Shown here piece after piece: positions 9,601-19,215 of a stretch of DNA of 64,000 nucleotides (position 1 is the stretch's first letter; each line of letters starts with the position of its first letter). Under the pieces are notes generated by a model. That model did no database searches. It saw only the letters and a program-made list of their open reading frames with translations, and was not told where the DNA came from. The DNA lies in the NCBI GenBank assembly GCA_001599595.1, contig BCHH01000009.1, positions 50,099 to 114,098 of the forward strand. Reading direction: 5' to 3'. Origin of the DNA: Beverwykella pulmonaria (Eukaryota; Ascomycota; Dothideomycetes; Pleosporales; Melanommataceae). The position numbers and the translations under genes were made by a program.

Positions 9601-12600
9601 TATTCCCGTCGCCGACGTCATACTGACAGCTCTCCGCTCCCAGAACACCCTCTCCGATTCCGGCCTCGCCGACCTCCTCGCCCGCGCCTTATGCATAGCC
9701 TATGAATACGGCGACTCAGACACAGCCACGGCGTTGCAAATCCTAGCCCACGACACGCCCTCCTCCATGATTACCACAACTGCCACAATTGCAACAGCAC
9801 TCCACGTCGCTGTATGCACAGCCAACACTGCTGCCGTTCTCAACATCCTCAACCTAGGCGTCCCAATCGAAGCATGCACCCCTACAGGCCACACGCCTCT
9901 CCTCCTCGCCGCGCAACGCGGTTTCACATCGCTCGTCCGCACCCTGGTCACCGAGCGCGCTGCAGACGTAAACGCCAAAGAACCGTTTAGTGGCACTAGC
10001 TTGCACTTCGCGGCGCAGAACGGCTTTGCAGATATCGTGCGCTTGCTTGTTGATGCGGAGGGCGGAAAGGCGAGCGTGATGGCATGCAATAATGCGGGGG
10101 ATACGCCGATTGTTGTTGCAGTGAGGAATGGGCATGTGGGGATTGCAAAGGTGTTACTTGAGACGCATTTTCAGAATCCGGAAGTTGGGGTTAGTGAGGG
10201 GACGGGGAGTGAGGGGGGATGGGGGACGCCGTGCAGGGAGGATGAGGGTATGGAGGATGTGGATGTTGATGTTGTCGATGAGGCTGGCGTGCAGGAAGAG
10301 CGCTGGTTCGATAGCGATGTCGAGATGGAGGGTGAGGCGGAGGAGGCGGAGGAGGCGGATCCCGAAACCGAGCATTTCGAAGTCGAGCTCTCGAGCAGGA
10401 TAGTGGCGCTGCGCGTCACGATCATGGTCGAAGCGGCGAAGAAGGGGTTCGTTGAGATCGTTCAGATGCTCGTAGGCGAAGTGTCTGAGGACGAGATCCT
10501 GAGTGAATCGAAGGACGGCTTCATACCACTACACTGTGCAGCAAAGCGCGGCTTCGTCGACGTGGCCAAGCTGTTGTGCAAACAGTATCCCGCTCTGCTC
10601 AACGCGGCGGATAATGAGGACAGGCTCACGCCTCTCCATCTTGCATGCTACTACGGCCAAAAAGCCGTAGTTGACGAGCTGCTCGCCCACAGCCCGGACC
10701 TTTCACTGCTTGATAGCTCCTCGTCCCACACCCCCTTCGCCGCCGCCTGCAATATCGGCGCTCTCGACGTCATCCGCAGTCTCCTCCCCACCCTCCTGTC
10801 CTCCCCCGAGAACGAAAACACCAACGTCCGCGATCTCGGCCTCAACGAAGCCGCGCGCCGCGCCCACAAAGAAGTCGTCCAATACCTCCTGGATCACGGC
10901 GGCTCCCCAAACGCTGTCGACAAGTATGCCAATGCAGCCCTGCACTGGGCAGCCTGGAATTCGGACTGCCGACTCATGGAGCTCCTCCTCCTCCGACGCT
11001 GCACACTCGACATCAAAGACGATGGCGGCAGCACGCCCCTGTACGACGCGACGCGGCGCGACGCCAATGACTGCGTGCGTATGCTGGTGAACGCGGGCGC
11101 GGATCTGAACTGCGAGACAACATCCGGTCGCACGCCACTCGATCTGGCGGTGTATTGGGAGAAGCCGGTTTTGGTGCGGTTGTTGCTTGATAGGGGGGCG
11201 AGGATGGAGTTGTGTCCGTATCGGAAGGATGATTATAAGAGTTTGCTGGCTTTTGCGCTCAAGTCGAGTAGCGAGGAGGTTGTGAGGGTGTTGTTGGAGT
11301 TCTATGCGCGCGGGAGGGGGGAGGAGAGTATCTCGCCCACGACGGCGCTGGATGTCGTGCTGGATAAGAAGCTGGATTTGATGCCTGCGCTTTTAGCGAC
11401 GTGGCCGGAGACGGAGGAGTATCTGCGCACGCACAGCGAGGAGGCGACCACGTACTTCCACTCAATAGCCAGCAAAGGGAATGTCGAGACGCTCAAAGTC
11501 GTCCTCGGTGTCATGGATAAAGATGCCGTGAACATCCCATCGGGCACGAATGGCACACTCCTGCACGCCGTCATCTGCGGCGGCGAGGATATCGAAGACA
11601 AGGTGAATGTGCTCCTAGAGCACGGTGCGGATCCGTCCATCATCGGCGGCAGACACGGAACAGCGCTCAACGCGGCGGCATACTTCCATCTCAAGTCCGT
11701 CGTCCAATTGCTCCTCGACAAGTTGCCAGAGGCCACGAGCCGCAGGCGGTTCATGAATGTTGCCGGTGCCAAAGGGACGTCCATCCAAGCCGCCATAACG
11801 GGCTTGAGTAATGCGAATTCCGGGGAAACCGCCGTGGAGTTGCTCAAGCTTTTGCGCAGTAAAGGTGCGCCGCTCACACATTCGGGGATCTACGGCGAGA
11901 ATCTGTTGCATGCGGCAGTCAGGGTGCATACCAGGTGGTACTCGGAGGACGCCGTCAAGTGGCTGCTTGAGAACGGCGTCGACGCCGACGAGGCTGACAT
12001 TGCGGGGCGAAGGCCAATGCATTTGGCCATCAACAATGGAAACGTGGGTTTGGTGAAGCTTCTCCTTACGGACAACACGACGCTCGAGACACTCGACCAC
12101 CAGAGAATGAACGGTTTACACTACGCGACCTTGTCGAAGCGCTGGACAATGACAAACGAGCTGGTAGACCTGTACCGCGGCAACGACGCGAACAAAGATA
12201 TATCGTCTTTCATCGAGGCTAAGGACGTGGACGCCTGGACGCCGCTCCACTGGGCCTGCCGCCAGACCGATCTCGACATTGTCAGCTATCTCGTCCACAA
12301 CTGCAAATCCAACGCAACGGCAAAGACAAAGGGGAGCTGGACGCCTTGGCACGTTGCCGTCTATCACGGGAATACAAATAAGGACTATCTCAAGCTGTGC
12401 CCGGAACCGCCGCCACATGAGCGGAACGAGTTGTCTACCGGTGGGGCTACGAGCCACAATGCGTACTGCGATATATGTTATGCTGTAAGTTGATGGATTC
12501 AAGGGGGCTTAGAAAACTTTTCTAACTTGAGAGCTAGAATATCTTCGGAGATCGATATCAGTGCCAGAGCGCGGACTGCTCCGATCCCGATACGAGTTCT

Positions 12601-12699
12601 CCCGACGTGTTTGATATGTGCTTCAAGTGCTATGCTAATCATAGCAATGGGATCTCGCTCCATGTTGATGGACATGTTTTCAAGAAAGAAGATGAGTAG
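6639..12699 (+). CDS. NLR-like protein: alpha/beta-hydrolase-like, degenerate NACHT, ankyrin repeats, ZZ zinc finger (5' end unresolved)
   Basis: Downstream exons are 6829-7006, 7059-7187, 7235-7465, 7516-7651, 7716-9277, 9320-12484 and 12538-12699; they join in frame into 1853 residues. The hydrolase-like part has FVAHDIGGSVVK where lipase-like domains read GHSxGG, so the nucleophile Ser is Asp. Next come IFSGVPNRP (usual FLGTPHR) and IISFYE plus an ATLG motif. Exon 7716-9277 resembles a NACHT core (ILASLIKQILHQQPQ, FLFVALEDIDYL) but has no GxxxxGK[ST] P-loop. About 17 ankyrin repeats fill 9.8-12.4 kb. The C-terminus is a ZZ finger: CDIC, CQSADC, CFKC and two His. Upstream exon 6639-6741 reads as coding (RRFLLYGRLPQR) in the matching phase, but its donor reads AT-GAGC instead of GT-GAGC. 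The 42-bp intron at 9278-9319 is unusually short. Possibly an immune-type scaffold, or a gene losing function. Confidence 0.8.
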
Positions 12700-13236
12700 A
12701 CGGCGTTGGGTTTTATTTCAAGCTTTTCGTAGCGGTTCTGGAAAAAAAATCTTTTACCTATTACTATTAATAGGTGTAAGGGGATAGAAGAGGTTCAGAT
12801 AATAAGCATTGTATTCCTATCTAGCGACAGAAGGAAATATGAAGAAGAACAAAGAGGCAGAGGCCGGCGGAGTTTATAAGGTCCTGCCAAGGTTTCGTAC
12901 GAAGGATCCGAGGCAAGCCGAAGGATCCACATTGTGATGACGGGCTCGGTCTTCACTATCGTGAATGCCGAAGGCAAATGAAAGGATAAGTAGGCTCTAT
13001 TTCAAGTACACTAAGATAGAGAGAGAAGAGGTACTCAGGGAAAACGGTCCTATATACAGAAGGGGACGGTCCGGGCCGCGACCGTCACACTTTTTCGGCT
13101 TTTCCACATTCTGCACCTTAGATACCCTCTTCTAGCTAGCGTGCCTAGCTGAGTAGAGATCCTTTGGTGTTGTTGTCTGCTTATCTCTGCCCTAATAGGA
13201 TGCTTCTCTGCAAAGGAAAGTGCTCTAATTGCATAT
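12700..13236. other. Gene-free, 3' flank of ankyrin gene
   Basis: No supported coding exon. It includes the presumed 3' UTR of the ankyrin-ZZ gene. From about 13,000 onward the sequence grades into transposon debris. Confidence 0.5.
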
Positions 13237-13445
13237 TGTTGACATAGCTTTTCTGCTTGTGTAAGGAGACCGCAGACAGGAGATCGAAATGTGGGTATAG
13301 AGTGTATTCAAGACGAATCCTTGAGGAGTAGTCAGGAGTCGGAAGGTAGCTATATACAGATCGGCACGTGACTAGAGATCACGTGGTCTGGGACCTGGCT
13401 GAAGGCTGGCTAAGGATGGCCTAGAGGAAATGGTTGCTCGTGACA
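13237..13445 (-). mobile_element. Probable 3' LTR of a degraded retroelement
   Basis: Read on the minus strand the segment starts TGTCACGAGCAACC, has a TATATA box about 90 bp in, and ends ATGTCAACA, i.e. a TG...CA form. Immediately 5' on the same strand is a G-rich tract (the C17 run at 13456-13472 plus AAGAAAA), resembling a polypurine tract before a 3' LTR. No partner LTR or gag-pol frame is recognisable. The call rests on structure only. Confidence 0.35.
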
Positions 13446-13455
13446 GAGCCCACCG

Positions 13456-13472
13456 CCCCCCCCCCCCCCCCC
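13456..13472. repeat. Homopolymer C17
   Basis: Seventeen uninterrupted C residues. On the minus strand this is a G17 run next to an LTR-like end, consistent with an expanded polypurine tract. Confidence 0.9.
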
Positions 13473-13673
13473 TTTTCTTAAGGGTCGTCCCAATCCTCTA
13501 ATACAGGAAAGATTTAGGGAACCTTCTAGACTTCCTTAGTGTTAAACTCCAAAAAACCCTTTTTAGGAAAAATTATGTCAGGACAAATACACCGAAAGCG
13601 CCTGGCAATAGGGCTGCAGGGATCTTTATCCCAATACCTTATTGCTTAATGTCTGTCACAAGTAAACTACAGG

Positions 13674-13911
13674 TGTCACGGTAACCATCGTGGTTCCCCT
13701 GACAAGCTCGCTTCCCCTGACACGTTACGCGACACCTTGGCTGCGCACGAGCCCAGCACAGTCTGTATATAGCCTAGCAGAGAAACTTCCCTTTCTCCGC
13801 ATCTCCGCATCTGACGTTTTGAACCATCACGACAGTAGCACGTAGCAATCAATCCCTGAGTCTGATACTTGATATCTAGTGTTCATACCTGAATGCCTCG
13901 TCGCCGTGACA
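13674..13911. mobile_element. Solo LTR-like insertion, 238 bp
   Basis: Starts TGTCACGG and ends CCGTGACA, perfect 8-bp inverted ends of TG...CA type. A TATATA motif lies about 95 bp in, followed by a pyrimidine-rich CTTTCTCCGCATCTCCGC stretch. Flanking pentamers are ACAGG and ATAGG, a 5-bp target duplication with one mismatch. It interrupts a minus-strand reverse-transcriptase relic, so it is the younger insertion. Confidence 0.5.
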
Positions 13912-14075
13912 ATAGGTAATATAGGTGATCCTTGTGGTATCCCTATCCTTATTCTCTCTAGCGGCTGCGTTTGTCCATTAAATTTGAGCTGAAGATAACG
14001 TTGAGATAGAAAGCAGTTTATTAATTGCAATGAGCTGAGAAGTATTCTGATGATTTTGGGATGCCGGAGGCGCTA
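13912..14075 (-). mobile_element. LINE reverse-transcriptase fragment (pseudogene)
   Basis: The minus-strand frame reads CFLSQRYLQLKFNGQ followed by IGIPQGSPILPI. That matches the conserved (x)GIPQGSPxSPxLF core of LINE (Tad/I-type) reverse transcriptases. The frame stops where the solo LTR begins. No endonuclease or RNase H part is visible, so this is a short relic. Confidence 0.55.
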
Positions 14076-14125
14076 GAAAAAGAGCGCAGGGTAGGCCCAA
14101 TGTTGGTGTTTTTACACCCCCTATC

Positions 14126-14525
14126 TGTGACGGTACTGCTCGCTAGTTCGACCGCACATCACATGAACACGTATCAGAGGTGATGGTAGCAGGCAGTGAG
14201 CTCAACCACGCATTACAGGAACACGCATCAGATGCGACGGTAGCGCACGCTCAGCTCAACCACGTCGGACGACGTGTGCGCGCCACGCCATGCCACACCC
14301 TCAGGACATCCTCGATCGGCCTGCGCCGGACCGTACCCCGCTGTATATAGGATCGTTCTTCCTAAGTACCTCTTCTCTCTATATCCCTTCATTTGCCTTG
14401 CGCATCCACGATGGTGAAGACCGAGCTCGTCATCACACTATCCCCAAACCCATTTATCCGGTCGAAGATACCACACACTACTGTTGTATAATTACCAAAC
14501 GTTATCGTCTGTAGGATTGCGGCAC
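14126..14525 (+). mobile_element. Possible LTR-like segment with internal tandem repeat
   Basis: Begins TGTGACGGTACTG and has a TGTATATAGG box near 14341 followed by a pyrimidine-rich CTCTTCTCTCTATATCCC stretch, an LTR-like promoter arrangement. Within it, about 50 bp at 14163-14215 is imperfectly repeated at 14217-14266; both copies contain CAGCTCAACCACG or GAGCTCAACCACG. The 3' boundary and target duplication could not be fixed. Confidence 0.25.
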
Positions 14526-14943
14526 ATCAAAGCAGGACTGTCCTATGGGCTTGGCTAGTGACTTGTACTGATTTTGTGGGCGTCATGAGAGAGTTGCCCT
14601 TCTTATCTCTCGATGAGTGTGGGTAAATCGGTATTTACGGTCCGCCCTTCAAATGTTGGTTTCATTAGTGGTCCTGACGCCATGCAGAGGGACTGACACG
14701 CGTGTAGGAAGGAACCTATAGTGAACAAACAGGGATATTTCGTCTTGGACAGTGTCGATTACGTGCCAAGTATACTTGTCGAGCAGCATGGTTGTGAGTG
14801 TGCCCATGCAGTTTTCGGAACACCTAGGCAGATGATAGAAAAGATATCTCGCTATCTGAAAAGGGTAAGGTGTATGAATCGATACTGGGAAATTCCACAC
14901 TCCACACATGTGCATGCAGCACAGCTTGAACCCACTGGTCTGC
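14526..14943. other. Gene-free, 3' flank of P450
   Basis: Nothing recognisable here; it runs up to the stop codon of the minus-strand P450 gene. Confidence 0.5.
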
Positions 14944-16709
14944 CTACTTGTCCCTCTCCTTCAATTGCAATATCGGCCCCTCACGCAAGGCAATGTACGC
15001 ATCGCGCAGCATGTAAGTGTTCCGATCCCGTCTGCCCCAACCCAATTCGGGCTGACCCTCCCCAAGCCGCTCTCCAGGGGCGGCTCGAACGTCGAACCGC
15101 CATAGGGTCCTCGCGATAGTCATGGAAAGATTAAGCATCGCAACCTTCTGACCAATGCAGTTTCCCACGCCTTTGCCAAAAGTATGAAGACCACGTCTTA
15201 GCCGGTTAACCTCTTCCTCGGTATTGCCTTCAGCGGGGTTATCCGAGACGATCCATCTCTCTGGGCGAAATACGTTCACGTCTCCACCGTAGAACTCTTC
15301 GTTGCGACCAAGCGCCCAATGAGCTACACCCAAGTTGACGCCTTCTGGGAGCATCTCGCCCGCGATTGTGGCGCCGCCAGGAAGTACTTTCCTCTCCAAC
15401 TCACTGGGACCGGCCGGTGCAAGGCGCATCGCTTCGTCGATACACGCACGAAGATATTTGCAATCCGTAAGCAGGGCTTGACCGTAAACAATCTCGCCTG
15501 GACTGGAGAATATCTCGCGAATCTCTTTGACCAGTTTCGCATAAGCCCGCGGGAAGTGAGTGATGTAAAAGAAAACGGCACATAACACGTCCGCTGTGGT
15601 GTCAGATCCGGCGATGATAAGTAGGTGGGCCTCTGAATTGAGCTCCGCGTTACTGAATGCTAGCTCTCCCGTTTCGGGGTCTCGAGCCGTACACAGAAAA
15701 TGGAACATGTCTTCGCGTTCAGCAACCTTCTCGCCTTCACGTTGCCGCTCAATCTGGAGGCGCTGTGCCACGGATTCTTCGACGAACTCGAAGTAATCCT
15801 TGATATCCTTGGGCATCGCTAGCTCCGTTAGGCTGTCCAATCCACGTGGTTTGAGCCACAAGAGGAGACCTAAGAGTGGCGACTTGGCGATCTGATACAA
15901 GTCATTAGTCGTTGCGCTTTCCGCGAAGGGTTTGATGCCTACCGGGTAATAGAACTTCATATGCTCAGCAATGAAATGCGGAATAACCTTCAATTTGTTC
16001 TCGTCAGGCTCCTTGGTCTCGAAGCTCTTTCCAAAACACAAGTCACCAAGTATGTCAAACAAAAGGTAGTCACTCCATTTCGAAATGTCCTGAGGCTTAG
16101 ACCAACCGTTGTCATCCCTCTCTTCTCCTGGAAGAATCTCGTTCCATCGGTCAATGTGCCTGGCCATAAAGGGCCCAGAGGCTCTCAGGCTTTTTTCGGT
16201 AAAAGCTAGATTTAGGAGCCTGCGCTTCTTTGCGTGCAACTCGACATCTGTACAACTCAGCGTGTTGAGGTCATGGCTGTTGCGCATCCACGCCTCGTAA
16301 AAACCAGATTTGCGAACATTAGCTTTAATGCTAAAGAGCGAATTCCAGGCTTCTGGGGTATTGAAGAGAAGAACGTTCGGGGCGGCCCGGAACTTGCTGC
16401 CTACTGTGTATTAGTCTCATTGATGAATTAACAAAGAACACGCTTCAACTGACCATAGACCTGGAATTGCTGCCACAACCAAATATGGCGATCTCCCAAG
16501 CATGCGTGGTAGAAGGAAGGGAGCCCTGAAATGCGGCATAGGAAGGGCCCCGGATATTTGGCGAGAGGATGCAAGAAAAGGTTGTACGCCGTTGTCGAGA
16601 TGACCTAGACGAACTGTGAGCTAAACATTCACTACTCATTACATGGTGATCTTGACCAACTCACATAGACCACAGCCAAACCGACAGCGAGTGGTATGAA
16701 CAGTCCCAT
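14944..16709 (-). CDS. Cytochrome P450 monooxygenase, 550 aa
   Basis: Three exons: 16665-16709, 16454-16604 and 14944-16400 (1653 bp). Exon 1 encodes a hydrophobic N-terminal membrane anchor (MGLFIPLAVGLAVVY), followed by the HPLAKYPGP hinge. Diagnostic P450 motifs are all present: I-helix AGSDTT near 329-334, K-helix EAMR near 388, FRPERW near 443, and the heme loop FGKGVGNCIG with Cys480 as thiolate ligand. This indicates a microsomal class II enzyme needing NADPH-P450 reductase. The overall pattern resembles the broad fungal benzoate-4-hydroxylase/CYP65-like group, but the substrate cannot be read from sequence. It is divergent from the beta-lactamase-like gene, suggesting co-regulation. 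Confidence 0.9.
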
Positions 16710-17044
16710 TCTTAGGTTGCTAGTTCAGATATGTGATAAGGATGACCTGAAGGTACTCGTTGTCTCAGACAGATTAATGGAAGGTCAAATTTGATCAGCT
16801 TCGGAATTCGACCACAAAGAATATGTATAAGTATTGGGTTCTTACCAATAAAGTCTATGTGACTCAAGGGTATGAAGACGCGTTGACGCCCGTTTCGTAA
16901 TGTGCCTCACCAGCCGGGGCTGCATAGTCGGTACGCCGCATTTAATTTAAGATATAGCGGAATGAACAAGTTGATGCAGAAGGTGGGGCTGTCTAGTTGA
17001 CCTAGGACAGGCAGCTATCGAGGTATCAATGTTTCACGACATAG
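16710..17044. promoter_or_regulatory. Divergent promoter, P450 / beta-lactamase-like
   Basis: 335 bp between the two start codons, 449 bp if the lactamase-like gene starts at 17159. No specific factor site stands out. Confidence 0.5.
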
Positions 17045-18763
17045 ATGAATTGCGGCGTAGTTCTAACGCCATCAAGCGAACTCAGGCCGACGCTTGGAAG
17101 AAACAACAGACACACTTCCAGGACTCCCACGGCTGCTTTCTACCTTCGCTGGCACAGCATGAGAGACATTCTATTCAAACAGCTAGAAGCTGTGGTACCT
17201 GTCATTGAAGAGTTGCGTCGTTCGAGTGGTACACCAGCACTCTCACTAGGCGTCTTCCACCACGGTCGCGTCATCTACACAAAACACCTTGGCCTTCGAG
17301 ATATCGCTCACCCTTATCCTCCAAATGACGATACAGTATACTACCTCGCCTCCATCTCGAAGTTCATCGGCGTCTGCGCTGTAGCGCGTCTCGTATCGGA
17401 AGGCACGCTGGACTGGGACACATCGATCCGCAACTACCTTCCAGAATTTCATCGTCCAGATGATGACTTTGGGAGGCATGCAACCTTGCGCGATCTTGCA
17501 AGCCACCGTACAGGTATGCCGCTAGCAAACTTCTGGTGGGGCCAGATGGAGGGCGAGTCTCTACTCGACGCGGCGCAACTTGTCCGGCAGACATGCTACT
17601 TGAATGCTATCAAGCCCTTCCGATCATCATTCAACTACTCAACCTGGAACTACATACTCATACAAGCTGTCGTTGAAAAGATCACCGGGAAGGCGTTCGG
17701 CGAGGTAGTAGACGAACTCTTGCTTGCTCCATTGGGGATGGAGAACACGACCTTTGATGATCCACCAGCAACGTCGAATTTCGCCCTGTCGCATGCTGTT
17801 CTCAATGATCGCGCCGCTTTGAAGATACCGATCAGTTCATTGGATTCAGCCACCGGGCTCAGCGCTTGCATGGGTGGGAAAGGCACAATGAAGGACACAC
17901 TTCGTTTCTTCATTGCGATTGTCTCAGCCTATGCGTATCAGAACAAAAACAGCGTAGACAGCAAATCTGACTCCCCGTTAACCCAGCTTCGCAATATCCT
18001 CGCACCGTGTATTCCCCTCACACCTGAGTCTCCTTCATCGTACTGCCTAGGAATCTACCGCACGATGCTCCCAGGCGTCCTCAGCTGCGCAAGTCTCAAC
18101 GCACCTCTCCTCGGAAAGAGCGTTCCAGTTTTCGGTACCAACAACATTGGCATCGAAGTCTTCCACCATACCGGTAATCTACCTGGATACTTCGGCAGCT
18201 ACTTCCTAGTTCCCAAAACTCAAAGCGGAGTCGTCTGCTTAACGAACTCGACACCTCTCTTCGACCCAACGGACTTCGCTGCCCAAATCGCACTTGGGGT
18301 GCTGCTCGGCGAGAGGCAACACGACAATCTAATAGCACTGGGAAAGCAAGCGGCAAAGACGCAGATCGCCTGGTACCAAAACATGCACACATACCTTACG
18401 ACCAAGCGCACCTCCGTCCCTCCTTCCCTCCCTCTAGCTTCCTACGCAGGCACCTACTCCAACCGCGCAGGTAACTTCGTTCTCGTCGTTACACCTACTG
18501 CCACAGGCCTCCATATCGCGGTTCAAGGCTCGGCCAAGACAATTTATGACGTGGAGCCACTGGATGGAGATACATTCTTTTGGCCCGCGGATCGAGATCA
18601 CGATGTTAGTCGGGGCATGTTTCCGTATCCGTTTCCACCTCTTCGAATCGTAAGGTTTTGGGTTAGGGAGAGCCTGGTCGATAGGCTGATTTGGCATACG
18701 GATATGCAATCAAAGCCCGATGTTTTTCGGAGAAGGGGGGAAGTAATTGGTGGGAAGCTGTGA
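17045..18763 (+). CDS. Class C beta-lactamase-related serine hydrolase, up to 572 aa
   Basis: Single exon. The first ATG is at 17045, but an ATG at 17159 (Met39) fits the family better, because the first 38 residues look like leader-free 5' sequence; that start gives 534 aa. The serine beta-lactamase/transpeptidase fold is shown by SISK (Ser103-Lys106, the SxxK nucleophile and base), a Y-S-T-W-N-Y segment in the YxN position, and HTGNLPGY as the KTG-like triad. A C-terminal beta-rich extension starts near residue 460 (YAGTYSNRAGNF), as in fungal proteins of this group. Fungal members act as esterases, acyltransferases (LovD type) or peptidases rather than antibiotic lactamases. No signal peptide. 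Substrate unknown. Confidence 0.85.
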   Translation: MNCGVVLTPSSELRPTLGRNNRHTSRTPTAAFYLRWHSMRDILFKQLEAVVPVIEELRRSSGTPALSLGVFHHGRVIYTKHLGLRDIAHPYPPNDDTVYYLASISKFIGVCAVARLVSEGTLDWDTSIRNYLPEFHRPDDDFGRHATLRDLASHRTGMPLANFWWGQMEGESLLDAAQLVRQTCYLNAIKPFRSSFNYSTWNYILIQAVVEKITGKAFGEVVDELLLAPLGMENTTFDDPPATSNFALSHAVLNDRAALKIPISSLDSATGLSACMGGKGTMKDTLRFFIAIVSAYAYQNKNSVDSKSDSPLTQLRNILAPCIPLTPESPSSYCLGIYRTMLPGVLSCASLNAPLLGKSVPVFGTNNIGIEVFHHTGNLPGYFGSYFLVPKTQSGVVCLTNSTPLFDPTDFAAQIALGVLLGERQHDNLIALGKQAAKTQIAWYQNMHTYLTTKRTSVPPSLPLASYAGTYSNRAGNFVLVVTPTATGLHIAVQGSAKTIYDVEPLDGDTFFWPADRDHDVSRGMFPYPFPPLRIVRFWVRESLVDRLIWHTDMQSKPDVFRRRGEVIGGKL

Positions 18764-19215
18764 GGTGTGCCTCCCGGAGGCATTGAAATTTCCTTATTCA
18801 GCTATGTAACTCAGACCAGTTTTGGTGCCAGAGCGCTATTCTTACCACATTTTCAACTTCCCACTATACTACACTGCGAGTGGCCCACTTTCCCTGTATC
18901 ACTCACTATCGGTAGCTACTGTGTTGAGTCTATATTCCATTGAGCGATCACCTACATGACATCATTCTTACGGACACTGACAATCTTACTTGTACTAAGT
19001 CTTAAGTTTGGTTCGGGTAGAAGCGAATACGAGTTGCCCACATTAAGGCCAACACTTATAGCTCAACCAATTGGAGTCGTAAATAATTACAAAGTTTGCC
19101 CGCTAAGCGACATCACCATGAACACCCATGTTCTAAGAAAGTAAATAAAAAGCTTCACAATCCATGGTAAATTGAGATATTTTATCCAGAGCTATGAATT
19201 GATTTAATACTTTGT
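18764..19215. other. Gene-free spacer
   Basis: AT-rich sequence between the lactamase-like gene and the TPR-CHAT relic. No convincing exon; the small plus-strand frame at 18956-19144 resembles nothing known to me. Confidence 0.5.

Noticed and set aside
11302..11877. 191-codon minus-strand frame within the ankyrin gene
   Set aside because: Antisense shadow of a 3.2-kb ankyrin exon; no motif and no ATG-centred start.
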